A stretch of 64,000 bases of DNA. Origin: Cenococcum geophilum 1.58. Its lineage: Eukaryota > Ascomycota > Dothideomycetes > Gloniales > Gloniaceae. The translations under genes were made by a program, and so were the position numbers. Positions 1 to 13,830 of this stretch are shown here, one piece after another; position 1 is the stretch's first letter, and the number at the start of each line of letters is the position of its first letter. The stretch lies in the NCBI GenBank assembly GCA_001692895.1, contig KV748183.1, forward strand, positions 744,001 to 808,000. The letters run 5' to 3'. Under the pieces are notes generated by a model. It saw nothing but the letters and a program-made list of their open reading frames with translations. It was not told the DNA's origin and made no database searches.

Positions 1-1081
1 ACTAGTAGCTGCTGGTACGTTACTAAAATGCTTTAAAGATTATATCCTTCCTTATTAGTTATAGCCCTTTCTAAAAAGATATAACTTTCTTACTAGTAAG
101 GTAGTATTTGTTAGTAGGAATAAGAATATATAATAAGCTTAATACGGTAGACTAGTGGTGGGAGACATAAAAGTAGTTACTGCTTAGCGTAACTATAGTA
201 CTAATTATATTAGCTAGCGATAAAACCTAACTAATATAATACGCCGGCGGCAAGAAAGTATGGCCGCTCTATATTTTAATTAAAAACATTAAATTGCGTA
301 TTTAACGATCTGTAAATTAACTAGCCCTATTACTGCTTATATACCTCCCAGTCTATATACCTAGTAACTAAATAATATAACTAGCAGTATAATATAAGAC
401 CCTCGCGGCCATCCTTAAACGTATACTTTAGCGACAACCCTACTACTAGTATGGTTATGCTAATAATGCCTATAATATTAAAGAAAGCTAGTAAAGAAGG
501 AGTACGTCTTCTATACGCGGATGGCTAGGATTAATACTGCTTTCCACTTTTAGCTGTATTTATAGCTAATTATAAAGAATAGGTTACGCTTATAGGTATT
601 AAGAGTGGCTATAAATGTTTAACTTGTTATATATATACAAATAAATAGTATAATTTAATAACTGCTATCTAGCGACTGTGGCCGTTCTATATATACTAAT
701 TAATAAAAGACTAAATATAAATGCAGTAGGAAGGTTGTAATACTAATAAAAAGGATAACTTAGATTATATTTGGCCGTTCTATAACTTTATATAGGGCTA
801 TAATCTATCTAATATCTATAAGATAATGGCGCCTAATTTCCTATACTAGGTACTTAAAGGCCTTACTAGTAAATATCTTATGTACTAGATTAAGGGGCTT
901 ATATAAAGCGAAATATAGGCTAGAAAATATTAGGGCCTTAATATCCCACGTATAGATAGTTGCGGCTAGGAGATATTAAATGTTAATATACTTATTACTA
1001 CCTACTTCGTATAGGTGGAACGATTTACTAATATAATAGTATAGGATAGCTAGGTAAATATCGGCTAATAGATAGGAAAGA
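1..1081 (+). pseudogene. Plavaka-type DNA transposase relic, 5' part
   Basis: The AT-rich segment conceptually translates to a degraded protein resembling Plavaka (CACTA-related) transposases of fungi. About 490-640 gives a stretch like the family's 'cFPlLAaymaDYkEQvtl.GiKsG..C..C' block, and 760-900 gives the 'aPdlLyQv.KG' block with spaced tryptophans and lysines. Stops are TAA/TAG throughout, as expected from RIP. The relic enters from outside the window and stops exactly at 1081, where a gypsy LTR begins. The same protein resumes after 10065, and AAAGA (1077-1081) is repeated at 10061-10065. Family assignment is from remembered motif patterns and would need a profile search. The transposase would cut and join transposon ends in the nucleus; this copy is dead. 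Confidence 0.6.
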
Positions 1082-1267
1082 TATTACGGACGCTTTAAGT
1101 ACGATATTACGACTACTTAGAGAAGAGACGGAAGAAGCTAGTTAGTTAATTTAGGCACGGTCCAGGATGGAGCCGATAGAACTATATAACGAGGAATAGT
1201 AACCAAGGTTATATAATATACTACATATTAAACAAAAGGAACAAGAGGAACTTACGTACCTTATATA

Positions 1268-2280
1268 ATAATAATTCTTTGATTAACGTCTAATACGGAT
1301 GCTATCTAGCCCCACGCAGACTACTCCGTACACAAGGGAAAAGTAATATTAACGGGAAAAAACCCTTGCTGCTGGGGGGGAGAAAAAACCCTATAAGCCA
1401 CCTCAGTAGGATAAAAAACCCCGATTTGCCATGTCCGTCCATAGCGGCGGCCCTGCGGGTCTACGGCTACGTCCTATCCTCCTTGGATATTCGAACTCCT
1501 TAGGAACCACTGCTTCCTTCTCTAGCTTACCCTAGCTAGGGTTTACTACGTCCTAGCTAGGCCTTGCTAATTAATTACCGTACTGCTGTTTCCCATATCT
1601 TGGCCATCCCCTATATACTATTTCTTGTCTAACCATTGCCATATACGCCATGCCTTTTCCCCCCTAGGGCCTATTGAAGGCGTAAGGGGGATTCATCCGT
1701 TCTAACCACCGTAATACTAATAAGCGAGCGGGATATTGTGTTGTATTTGGGTATCTTTTATGCCTAGGCCCCAGCTAGGCCCTTTTTAAGGGTCACCACT
1801 CCGTTAAAAGAAGATAGGGAAAACCGTGGGTCGCAATCCAGGCTGCTAGGTAGTATTTAGTAGAAAAAACGGCGAGTGACCGTATGCTCCGCGGGCGATC
1901 GCCCTGGGGGTTAGGAGGGGCCGTATATTTGCTNATTCGTCTNCTTNTTNNTTCGCGATCGCTCGTTCGTNNATNTAAGAGGTCNTNNATGCTTTCTATT
2001 GGGGGTCNNGGGATGCTATNNAATGCCGTATATCCACGTTGGATTGTATAGGTGCCTTAATAGGAGAATAGCGTAGCTGAATTGTAGAGGGCCACAGTAG
2101 TGGTTTTCGAGATCTTACTATCTGAAAAATTTTCACCACCGCCTATAACGCTCACAACCACGACCACCAGGTCCTATCGCACGCTGTATAACGTCTCTGC
2201 GTTGGCTCTGAGTCTGAACTTCGAAGACCCAGGTTCGTAGCCGTCACTACGTACAGGTGCAGAGTCCGTTTTTGACGGCT
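1268..2280. mobile_element. Unidentified 1.0-kb insertion in the gypsy #1 LTR
   Basis: This block interrupts the 5' LTR and is bordered by the 14-bp repeat ACGTACCTTATATA at 1254-1267 and 2281-2294. A duplication of this length is usual for target-primed (LINE/SINE-like) insertion, not for LTR elements (5 bp) or Tc1/pogo (TA). The left edge reads ATAATAATT, which could be a short 3' tail if the element lies on the minus strand. It is clearly richer in G+C than its surroundings, holds repeated GCGATCGC-like motifs near 1890-1970, and has no long ORF. Near 2203-2242 there are weak A-box-like (TGGCTCTGAGT) and B-box-like (GGTTCGTAGCC) motifs. I do not recognise the family. Confidence 0.6.
1934..2020. 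other. Scattered ambiguous bases (N)
   Basis: Clusters of single Ns at 1934-2020, 2827-2888, 9583-9656 and 18048-18112, and single Ns near 57844 and 61542. They sit in repeats and break the affected frames; they look like low-quality consensus between repeat copies. Confidence 0.9.
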
Positions 2281-2579
2281 ACGTACCTTATATATAAGAC
2301 GTATATCACGTATAAGAAGGATTTTATAGGAGTACGGTTATGTATTTAAGGACCCTTAATCCCTACCTAGATAGTTCCTTCTTTGTAGTAATTTTTAGAA
2401 TACAATTAGAGTTAATTTATTAGGTAACCACTCTACTAGTTATTATTACGTTCTTAACTTTTATACTTATATTTCCTATACACCTAGCCCAATAACGAGC
2501 CTATTATAGTTCTTGCTATAAGGTTCCGTTACACAATTACTACCTAGTTACGGTATTAATATAAGAAGTTAAACAATAT

Positions 2580-5500
2580 GCCACTAAAAGCAGCCACCAC
2601 GACGCTATTAATGGCAGCAACTACTTTAAGGACAGGAGGTGATACTAGTATAGCAGATACTGACTTATAGTAACCTATGACGGTCGGATAGCTATAGGAA
2701 ATAGTTAACTAGCTAATAGCTAATAATATAGTATTGGAAGAAAGACTTAATAGGATAGGAGCAGCAAAGATTAAGCTACTATTAATTAAGAGATTTATAG
2801 GAGAGAGGTTAAAGCTTAAAGGATTCNTTANNTANATNNACTTTAAGGTCTNATANGAGGGAGNAAAGTTACCTANNCCNGTNGATNGGATAGCCTATAT
2901 AGGACTATTCTTATTAGGAAAAGCACTTAAGTGGTTTAAACTTTACCTTACGGAGATATAGGCAAACGGAATGACGACCACTAACTAAGATATGCGATTT
3001 ATGTTCTTAAGTTGGGAAGAATTCGCAGAATAACTTACGCAGATATTTAGAGACCCGGAAGAAACAACTATAGCGGAAAGAAAACTCTAAAACCTTATAT
3101 AACGAACTTTAGCAATTAAGTATATAATATAGTTCTAGACGCTAGCAATATAAGTAGAGTAGAATAATAGGGTGCTTATAGCATAGTATAAACAGGGACT
3201 TAAGGCTAAAGTCTAGGACGTAATTATTCTAATAGAAGATGTGGATACCCTAAGGGAACTAATAGATTAGGCGATTAAGATTAATAATTAGATCTACTAA
3301 AGGGAATAGGCTAAGAGAGGCTAGGATAGAGTTCTATAGTTATATAAGGCGCAGAATACGTAACGATAAAAGCTAAGTTAGAAACTATGGTATGGCGCAG
3401 AGCCAATGGACCTAAGTAGTACTAAAGAAGCTTATAAGAAATGGAGTAAACTATAGAAACCCAGAGGATAAGGATTAAGTAATTAAAGGTCTAAGGAGCA
3501 AAGGCTAAATTAGGGATCTTAATAGCAGAAGACATTTAGGCGGACTCTATAGCAAAAGAAATGGTTTAAAAAAGAAGCTTATATAAATTGCGGAAAACAG
3601 GGTTATTACGTCAGAGACTATAGAAGTGGGCAGAGTTACTATATAGTAAAGGGTATAAGACTAGCAGACGATATACACGTATAAAGGGACGATAATATGC
3701 TGTAAGGAACAAAAGAATATTTAATTAGAAGTTTTGCGTTTTGTTATAACAACGCATACTAAATTTATAAGGACGCTAAGTATAGCGTAAGCTATTAGCT
3801 ATAAGAGCTAGCATCTATAGGATATAAAAGAACTAATAAACCAGTTCGCAGATTGGATATTAAGGATAATAAATTCGACCTAAGCGAAATATTCCGTAAC
3901 GATAAGGTAATAAGGGCCGCTTACTAGGAGCGAGTAAACCTTAGAGATATTATACTAGAGGCAGAGGATAATTCCACTATAGAATAAGGAATATTAGTAG
4001 GGATCAAAACCCTACTAGACACAATGTCTATCGCTTTATAAAACGTAAGAGAAGTAAGACAGCGAATTACTTCGGCACTTAATAAAGGCAAAGGGCTAAA
4101 GGCTTAAGATTCTTAAGACGAGATAAAAAAACGACTAAGATTTTTAAGACGAGATAAGGTATACCCTAGGACCTATAACGGACGAAAACCGATAGAGTAG
4201 GGCAGTAGCTTAGTTCAGAAATATACGAATAAGCTTAGGACAAAGTTTCCCACAAATATAAGACTTTTAAGACGAGATAAGTAAAATTTAAAACTCTTAA
4301 GACAAGATAAGAACACTATAGACGCCTAGTTAGACTAAGGCGGGAGCTAAGCTTAAGTTAGAAGTAAGCTTAGGATTAAAGAATCTAAGGGACTAAGATT
4401 TCGGAGTATAAATAAGGGCACCCATAGATAAGAGGTAAGGAGCTTCTTTATAGATTAGAGAATCTACAATATAAATAGCAGTTAGACTAGGAGACAGATA
4501 TATAAACCTAAAAGACTTACTAGGGGAACGCAGTGTTCAGCCTAAAGATCAAAAGTTTAATACCAGGATTAAGAAGTAAGATAACTTTAAGGATTAGAGC
4601 GTAAGGCGCAAACTAAAAGAAACCATAGAAAAGTTTAGGTAAAGAATTATCGTATAGTAAGAATAGAAACTAGACAAAAGATCTAGTATATTAGGACGTA
4701 TAAAGAACAGAGCACTAATACAAAGAATTACCAATAGGCTAAAAGTAGGCACACTAAGAGCTAAATGGCTTATTAAACTGGAAAGTAAAGAGGATTTAGG
4801 GATTCTAATTAGGTTCAAAGAACGATATATAAAGGGCTGTTACAATACAGTAATAAGAAGATACTTCCTTATGGACAGACCGTATATACTCCAGTAGCTA
4901 TACTAAAAGTGGTATAGGTAAAGGCATAATGATAAGTGGGAAGATTTCTATATATAGTTAGATAAAAAAGTTATCTAGGACCACCCGATTATAGAAAAGG
5001 CTATAACGCATATTAAAGAAGCCTTAATTATAACGTTAAAGGATCTAGAGGAACATTTAGAGGACTGGAAAAGCGAGAGATATATCTTAGTACCTACGAA
5101 TAAAGTTATAATATTTAGATTAGTATAATAAAGGTTTAAACTTAGGGATAAAGAAGAGCTAAAAGTTAACCTAAAGCACCTAGTATACCATACGTTATTA
5201 TAGATTGCGTATATAGACGATATATACGAAATGCACAAAAATCCGAAGGAAAAGAATTAGAAATACCCTATAAGAATATACTGGATAATAGACGAGCAAT
5301 AGTACAGGAATGCCAAATATATATATAGATAGCATCCAATAGAGGTCTAAGAGAAAGGAAGTATAGTACTTTAACTAGGAAGATTCCTTACGGAAGAATA
5401 CTTAGATGGATGATAGTGGTGGGAATACCTAGAAAATACGTGTCCATAGTATATTAAAGATAAAAAGTAAACTAGGTATTAGCCAAAGAGTAAGCCAAGT

Positions 5501-8500
5501 ATACTAGGATTAAGCAGCTAATAGTTAGGAAAAGTAGAGGCCCATAAAACTAAAGGGAGCTAGTAGTAAAGCCTTAAACCCTTAAAGGAATTTAAGGACA
5601 ACACCTAAATTTACAAATTAATTGGTAAGATTAGCAGTTTAAAGCGCTAATAAATAGTAGAGCAATACGAAACTATATCTTACTAATAGTAGTTAAGAGA
5701 ATAGGACTACCTTATAGATAAAAGGAGTAACCTTACCCATTAGTTACGATTTTAGGGGATCTAATAACCTATAGAGGAGGGATTATTAATCTTAAAATAG
5801 GACCTATTTAGATAACTATTAAAGGAAGATAAATTAAGATATCTTTTAATATCCTACTATTAGGACAGGACGAGGCAGTATTAGGTATACCTTAGTTATA
5901 GGAATATAATTTAAGGATCGATTAGATTACAGGTTAGGTTAATATTAGAGATACTTAATACCACAAGATATAATAATAAGCCAAGTTAGTATAGTACTAA
6001 GTAGGAGTAACCTATAAAGAAATAGAAAAAGGACTAAGTCATATACTAAAGAGATACCATAAGTATAGCAAAAAACTATAGTTACCGGAAAGTAAAAAGC
6101 TGTTAGAATATGCAGCATAGGACTATAAGATAGAATTAAAACTAGGGATAAGTCTAAAGTTCTTTCCAATCTATAAGCTTACTAAAGAAGAAGGTAGAGC
6201 GCTAAAAGAGTTTGTCTAGGAAAATCTATAAAAGGGATACATTAGACCATCGCAATTATTAGCGGGTTATCTAGTACTATTCGTACTAAAGAAAAATAGT
6301 AAACTAAGGCTGTGTATTAACTATAGACAGTTAAATAGTATTACTAGGAAGGATAGGTATCCTTTACCCTTAATTAGCGAAATCTAAGATAAAATAGGTA
6401 ATGCGCAAATCTTTACGAAGATAGATCTAAGATAGGCGTACTATTAGATTAGGATTAAGGAAGGCAACGAATAGAAGGCAGCCTTTAGGTTAAAGGAAGG
6501 ACTATATAAACCATTAGTTATATAATTCGGGCTTATAAACGCACTAGTAACGTTCCAAAAATGTATTAATAATATATTAGGAGAATACTTAGATAAATTT
6601 ATTATAGTATATTTTGATAATATTATTATCTACTTAATAACTAAGGAAGAATATGGGGAACACGTTAAATAGGTCTTAAAGAGACTATAGAAAGAATAGA
6701 TGCTAGTAGCAATTAAGAAATGCGAGTTCTTTACTAGGAAGACCGATTTCGTTAGATTTATTATTAAACTAGGCCAACTTAGTATAGATCTAAAAAAGAT
6801 TGAGGCTATAGTAAATTAGTAGGAACTAGAAAATATTACACAGTTAAGATTATTCCTAGGGTTTTACAATTATTGTAGAAGGTTTATAGCGCAGTGGTTA
6901 AAGGATATTAAGCTATTTACGTGGTTAATAAAGAAAGAAGAACTATAGGCATGGGGAGAGGAGTAAAGAGAACTCTTTAAGAAAGTTAAAGAGTTATTTA
7001 CCCAGGAGCCAGTTCTTAAAATCTATTAACTAGGACTAGAGACGGTTGTAGAGACAAATATATTAGACTATATACTAGGGGCGTGCTTTATATAAAGGTA
7101 TTAAGATAGATGGTACCTAGTGGCATACTATAGTCGGAAGATAACACTATTAGAGCTGAACTATAACATCTATAATAAGGAGTTATTAGGTATAGTTACA
7201 GTATTAAAGGAATAGAGGGCATTCTTACAAGGTATAGAGAAACTATTTATAGTTAAGACGGATTATAAGAACCTAATAGGATTCCTAATAATAAAGGAAC
7301 TTAACTAAAGACAGGTTAGATGGGCAAAGATACTTACGGAATACTATTTTAAAATTTAGCATATTAAAGGTATAGACAATATACAGGCAGATGCTCTAAG
7401 CCGCAAAGCTAAACTATAAAATGAGGAAAAGCCATTGGGGGCTTTATTGCGAAAAGATATAAATAGATTGATTAGGTATAATTATCCAAAAATTGCAGTA
7501 ACTTAAGAAGATAATAAACTAGAGAAAGTCTATGAGATACTAGAAAGCTTTTGGGTATAAAGAATTCTAAAAGTACAGCTAAAAGATCTATAGACGGATA
7601 TATACGAAAATTAAGAAGTAAAGTATATCCTAAGAAGTATAGCAGAGTAGTTTATAGAAGACTTCTATAAGGGACTAACTTAAGGATATAATGGGGCTAC
7701 AGGCTTAGTGTCGAGACTCTAAAAGGAATATATTATTGACAAAATCTAAAGAATAGCCAGAAAAGTTATAAAGGAATATTTAGATTGCTAAAGGAATAAA
7801 CTAACGAGGTATAAGCCATATAGAGGGCTATAACCTATTAAAATACCAAAGAGACTATAGGAGGTTATATTATAGGACTTTATTATTAAGTTACTAAAAT
7901 TAAAGGACCCTATTACCGGACAAGATTATAACGCGATTTTAGTGATAGTGGATAAGCTTATAAAGTAGGGATACTTTATAGCATATACAGAAGAAATCTT
8001 AGCGGAAGATATCGCTAGAATTTACATTAAAGAAGTATTTATAAGATATGGAGCATTAAGCAAGATTATATCGGATAGAGATTTAAGATTTGTAGTAGTA
8101 TTCTAAAAAGTGTTCTTAATAGAGTAAGGAGTTTGAGTAGTAACTTCTACCACATATTATCTATAAATAGACGGTTAAACGGAAAGATTAAACTAGACAC
8201 TAAAATAATATCTAAGGTATTATATTAATTATGCACAGAATAATTAGGTATCGCTATTACTAGTTATATAGTTTGCGTATAATGCAATACCTTAAAAAGG
8301 AATAGGTATATTACTATTTAAGGCAAATTATGGATATAAGCTAAGAACATCGTTATTACTATAGTAAGCAAAGAAAACGAGTAGTATAGCTAAAGAAAGA
8401 ATAAAGGATTTAATAAATCTTTATGCAGACCTTATAGAGACAGCTAAGGTAGTATAGTAGAGAATAAAAAGGTACTATAATGCTAAGAGATCTAAGGGAC

Positions 8501-8930
8501 TAGATCTTAAGGAGGGAGATAAAGTGTGGCTACTATACAAAAATTTTAAGAGTCGACGACTAAGTAAGAAATTAGACTATGTTAGACTAGGACCTTTCGA
8601 AATTATATAAAGGATTTCATTAGTTATATTTAAGTTAAACCTACCAGCCAAAATAAAGATCTACCCTATATAGCACATCGCAATACTAGAGCCAGTATAT
8701 GGGAATATTAAGCCACCGGTTTATAAAGCAGACACGTATAGAGGATAAGAAGAAGACAAATAGTAAGTTTTAAAGATCGTTAATTATAAGGACATTGACG
8801 ATAAAATATAGTACAAGGTTAAGTGGATAGGCTACACTAAGACTACCTAGGAGCCACTAGAGAATTTAAAGAACGCTATAAAAAAGGTACAGGAGTATCG
8901 GAAGAGATTAGGTTAGGCAGTATTAATAAA
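2580..8930 (+). pseudogene. gag-pol remains of gypsy #1
   Basis: Gag, then aspartic protease, reverse transcriptase (about 6170-7000), RNase H (about 7050-7420), integrase (about 7750-8500), a GPY/F-like module (about 8560-8690) and a chromodomain (about 8790-8910). Domain order is that of Ty3/gypsy. In the family gag-pol is translated as a polyprotein and the chromodomain steers integration to marked chromatin. Only short open stretches survive (for example the gag piece 2734-2961, which also contains ambiguous bases). It is a fossil with dozens of breaks. From 8930 to the 3' LTR I see no recognisable domain. Confidence 0.85.
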
Positions 8931-9635
8931 GAAAAATCGCTAAAGAATAAGTTACCTAAGGGGGACCTAAGAAGAGCAGTTACCGAACTACTTAGATCTA
9001 TTTCTTTCTCTATTAGAGGAGAATCCGTTTTTTTATTACCTAGTTCCTATAAACCTTATTCTATAAGTTTCTACTTCTTAAAACAAACCTTCTTACGAAC
9101 CTTCTTAAGACGAAGTAGATAAGTAGACGCCGTAATTTAAGCATCTAGGGCCTTCTGTTCCGCGTTATAGGAACATTCTAACTTAGTAAGGGCTTGTAAC
9201 AGTTTACCATCTAGCCGCGTAGCAGTAGATTAAATATAAAACCCTAAGATAAATTAATTAGGGAACCAGACGACTATTAAGAGTAATAGGTTGTATATAT
9301 TTAGTATTAGAAGTAGAGCAAACGTTACAGAATAAACGAATATTTACTTTAGTACACTCTAAATAAGAGGACGGTTATTATAAAGATAGGTTCGCCAACG
9401 TAATATAAACTAACCCCTCTTTTAAACAACGAGAATACGGAAACGGTATAATCTTACTAAGAGATAATATTGCAGCAACAGTGCGGGTACGACGTTGGGC
9501 GTGTAAAAAAGAAATTGCTTTAGGTATAATAAGCAATAATATTAACCAAATTAATTAGACGGATATTATACCTCTAGTAAACNACTTAGAGATNTTTNAA
9601 ATCTTNNAGGANNAAGATAAAAAGGANNGAGATGG

Positions 9636-10060
9636 TGTTACGGACGCTTTAAGTANAATGTTATAACTACTTAGAGAAGAGACGGAAGAAGCTAGTTAGT
9701 TAATTTAGGTATAGTCTAGAATAGAGCCGATAGAACTATATAACGAGGAATGGTAACTAAAGTTATATAATATGCTACGTATTAAATAAGAGGAATAAAA
9801 GGAACTTATATACCTTATATATAAGACGTATATTACGTATAAGAAGGATTTTATAGGAGTACGGTTATATATTTAAGGACCCTTAGTCCCTACCTAGATA
9901 GTTCCTTCTTTATAGTAATTCTTAGAATATAATTAGAGTTAATCTATTAGGCAACTACTCTACCAGTTATTATTACGTTCTTAACTTTTGTACTTACATT
10001 TCCTACACACCTAGCCTAATAACGAGCCCATTGTAGTTCTTGCTACAAGGTTCCGTTATA
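9636..10060 (+). repeat. 3' LTR of gypsy #1
   Basis: A 425-bp repeat that begins TGTTACGG, matches the pieces of the 5' LTR, and is followed by the target duplication AAAGA (10061-10065). It is preceded by a purine-rich stretch interrupted by ambiguous bases. Confidence 0.93.
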
Positions 10061-10065
10061 AAAGA

Positions 10066-11400
10066 TATATAAATCTCTATTATAATAATTAGTCCCTATT
10101 ATAGCACCCTTACTAAAACAGAATAAAGGCGCTATGCTATTTATCCGGGCGTTTATGGACTTTACTATACTATCTTAATATATATTATATAATGAATTAA
10201 CTATTTAGTACCTAGTAGTAGCTATTTATAAAATAGACAAGATAAAGGATGTATTTCTTTTATTTTAACTAAGCAAGGTAGGACTATTATACTTTAATAT
10301 TCCTAAGCTATATGCTATTACCTACTATCTAAAGAGTATCTAGCGACTAGGAGTAATTAGAGGTATAGATATAAAGTATTTAGAGTAAGTATATAAGCTA
10401 TAGAAGGCATTTTACTGTAGGACTAATAAATGGAATAACTATAAAGAGTAGATGCTATAATATAATACTATATATCTTAATACTATGCTTTAGAACAAAC
10501 TTAAGCTATAGGCGTTAACTAATATAATTAATATAGTAGACCTAATAAGCGTAATATAGATAATATAACTAGGCCCTATAGTTAATATATGCGCATATCG
10601 CTTATATATATGGAACTTTAACAACTATATAACTTAGATACTTTAAGACTAGAGAATTAATATATCTATCTAGTATATAGTTAAGGAGGTATAGCGTCGG
10701 ATAGAGATTACCGACCTTATATCTAAACTAGCCCCCTTTATAAGGGAATGCCGTAAGTAGATTAATAGAATCTGGTAAATAGACTAGGACGTTAACTAAC
10801 TAGAGGCCGATAACGATTAGGTATTAAAGATGCCCTTAAGCATCTATTATAGCATTATATGCTATATTTACTTTAGGAAGGATACTACTAATACTAATAA
10901 GCTTAATAAGGTGTTTGCTTAATATACCCTATTATAGGCTGATACTAAAGCCCCCCGCTATAATGCTGTAATAGTATAAGAATATAAGTGGGTAAATGAT
11001 AGCCTCCATAATAATAAAGTAGGGAGGCTTTATTTACTACTTATAATCTAGGATACTAGGCGATTAAATAGTAAGGGTAAATACCTAAAATATATTAGTG
11101 CGTTAGTAGAGACCCTCTAAGTTTATAATAGTGGTAAAATTAATATAAGAACTAGAATGCTTAGAGTATAGAGTATAAAGCTATCTAATAGTAGGATAAA
11201 ACGTATGCTGGATGCCCTCTAGATATATAATATTAACTATATCGCGAGGCCTATTTTACTTATACTAATAGACATTAATATTATAGACTGTTTCTTTATA
11301 AATAACTATAGTAATTGGGATATATATAATACTATATATAACGAAGATTTTAAGTAAATAAATAGGGTATAGGTTAATGCATATATAAGGAAATAGGCTT
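10066..11400 (+). pseudogene. Plavaka-type transposase relic, 3' part
   Basis: Continues the relic of 1-1081 on the far side of gypsy #1. About 10250-10480 translates to a block like the family's 'fNiPKLha..hYv.SI.rlGv..gydteyse..hk...kafy.rTNk' region, which is characteristic of Plavaka transposases. 10950-11380 is compatible with the family's C-terminal part. Broken by numerous TAA/TAG codons. The pattern match is my basis; a profile search would settle the family. Confidence 0.6.
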
Positions 11401-13830
11401 ATACTAGGCGGTAAATAAATATAACTTAGCTAAAATAGTAGTAAGTTATAACTAGTGGCGCCGAATTATAATAAAGGGGTAGATTGCCGTAACTATAATA
11501 AACTAGAATATAACACTACTACGTATTGCCCTCTACGCGCTAGCTACCCTTTATATCCTATATACTATACTATTTACTTTAAGAGTAGGTAAATATCGTG
11601 AGGAACTAGGCTTCTATGCGGTATAGAAAAAATATTATATAAAGTAGAACCCTATACTATAGTAAGGTAATCTAATTACCCCATTATAAAGCCTAATAAG
11701 TAGTTAGGCCGCCCTTCTAACTTATTATTATAAGTTTATTAAAGCTCCTTTTTATATACTTAGTGAGAAATACCTAATTTATATTATAAAAGTTAACTAG
11801 GTTATTGTTTAAAGTATATTAGGTATAAGACTTTAAACTATTTAGTGTTTTTTAGGGAAGTAAGGTGCGTATAAAAGCTAAATAGTTCTACTAAACTAAT
11901 ATACTTATCCTTTACCTATCCCGTAGAAAAGTAAATAAAGACGTTATAAGTTAAGTAGTAGCTCCTAAGATAATCTAGATCTTAAAGGGGATAATATTAA
12001 ACTCTATACTATAACTATCTCTATTAAAAGGCAAGGCTGTTATTAATATGCTATAGTACGACCTATTATTATTAATTTTAATAATGTTATCCTAATAGAC
12101 AGTCTTGTTCTTATTAGATAAAAGCCTATAAACCCTAAGCGACCATAAGATATCTAAAACCTATACTTAAAAGAAACGTATATATTACTTAAATAAATAA
12201 CCACTATAGGATGACTTTAGACAATATATAAAGCAGCTACTTAGCCTAGTTAATATAATAATATATAGTATTACTTAGATATATCTTATTATATAAGTAA
12301 TAATAGGCTCTATACCCGAAGAGCTTTATCTCTCTCCTTAGCTAAAAATAAATATAAGCGGTTTAAATACACTAATAAAGCAGATGTGGAAAGAGGCGAT
12401 TATTATTATAGACCATTATAAAAACCTAATAAATGGAGCATTAAGTATGCTATTAGGGCTGGCGGCATATAAGGTTCGCGGTCCTTAGATTTAGTAGTAC
12501 TATACTAACTAATTTTCTAGCTATATAACTAGCTTAGCGTGTTTTAGTGTTATATAATAAATATAGTGCGCGATACTATTACTAGGAGCTATAACTGCCT
12601 TAAACTAAATACTAAGGCTATAATAGAGGAAGTAGTGGAACTACTTAAAGATAACCGCTTTACGCTTAGTAGCCCGGTTAGTACTCTACCTTTTACTATA
12701 CCTAACTAACTAAGGCTAGGATAGAGAGATAAGATTTAGGGCGCTAATTATTATATATTATATTAAGCGCGTATTTTTTAATACTAGGCTAAGGTTACTT
12801 GCCCTTAATAAGAATAGTACTAATCTTTTCTCGCCTATTATAGCTAATACGATATAGCTTATATATATAGTAATTTAATATACTTTTAAGGACTATAGAA
12901 GTAGAATATAAGTTATTTATAAGTTTAAAGCTAACGCTATAATTATAGATAAATCTATAGGAAGCCTCTTATTATACTTACTAAAGCGTATTATAGATAG
13001 TTAGGAGCAACTATAGAATACCTAAAAGAGCTACTAACCTAAGTATAATAAAGGGCTATATAGGCTACTTTTATAATAAGTTAATAAGATACGGAATATA
13101 ACTAGAGATAAGATATTATAAACTTAGTAGGTAATTAGTAATCTATTTAAGGATATTATAGAAGATTTAGAGAAACTAGATCCTAAGTATAATAATAGGT
13201 TTATTTAATAACTGTATACTATAAGTGTAAATATATAATATTATATTAATTATATCGCAACGTTATATTATAATACTCGCTATATACTATAGCACTTTAC
13301 CGCCGTTTCCTATATTATAATATTACGCTATTTTAATTATTATATATGGGCTAATAAAGATAATATAATAGGACAACGGTAGCCTAGTATATTTGTTATA
13401 AAGAATAAACCCTAAAACTATATATAAGGTCTCCTTCTTATAATATACTAATAAGATAATTTTAATGCTATATAACTATAATATTAACGCTATCTAAGCG
13501 CGCCTTAAATAAATTTAAGGTAATAATAAATAGGAAATAGGAATTAATTACCGTATTTTATAGTATACTTTTGCCAGTAAGTCTAAGGTTATAGATATTA
13601 CGGATAGTGCTATATTAGAGGATATAAAGGCCTACTTATAAAGTAGAGATAAACTAGTAATACTAGAATTTACTAATAAAGAGAATAAGAGTAAAAAAGG
13701 CAGCGGAATAAATAGGGAAAATAACAGCGATAAAGAGAATAAGAGTAGAGAAGGTAGTGGGATAAATAGGGAAAATAAAAATAAAAATAACGGCGAGAAT
13801 AAAGACGGTTAGGGGTTTAATATTATAGTG
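11400..13830 (+). other. Degraded AT-rich repeat, unidentified
   Basis: Heavily RIP-mutated DNA. Conceptual translation on the plus strand gives long protein-like stretches broken only by TAA/TAG (for example around 12370-12500), ending in an acidic, repetitive Asn/Lys/Glu/Ser-rich tail near 13620-13810. It is therefore probably the former coding part of a transposon, or the rest of the Plavaka element. I do not recognise the protein. Confidence 0.35.

Larger units (their letters stand above)
1082..2533 (+). repeat. 5' LTR of gypsy #1, split by an insertion
   Basis: Positions 1082-1267 plus 2295-2533 together match the 425-bp 3' LTR (9636-10060). The intervening 1268-2280 is a separate insertion, flanked by a 14-bp direct repeat. 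Confidence 0.9.
1082..10060 (+). mobile_element. Gypsy LTR retrotransposon #1 (chromovirus), RIP fossil
   Basis: Ty3/gypsy element with 425-bp LTRs (5' copy 1082-2533 split by an insertion; 3' copy 9636-10060) and a 5-bp target duplication AAAGA on both sides. Gag lies around 2580-3700 with a CCHC-like knuckle near 3592. Protease-RT-RNase H-integrase follow in gypsy order, and a chromodomain lies at about 8790-8910, which places it among chromoviruses. It inserted into an older Plavaka element. It is broken by very many RIP-type changes (dozens of closed codons across gag-pol), so it is a fossil older than the RIP episode. The solo LTR at 61247-61671 is a much less mutated relative. Net length without the nested insertion is about 7.95 kb. 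Confidence 0.92.

Noticed and set aside
2160-2280. tRNA-like A/B box pair (TGGCTCTGAGT, GGTTCGTAGCC)
   Set aside because: No cloverleaf: the acceptor and T stems do not pair. Kept only as a weak hint in the insertion entry.
4594-6169. Minus-strand ORFs of 74-87 codons within gypsy #1
   Set aside because: Antisense to gag-pol; the long frames arise because RIP leaves few stops on that strand. Leu/Ser/Tyr-rich products have no recognisable domain.
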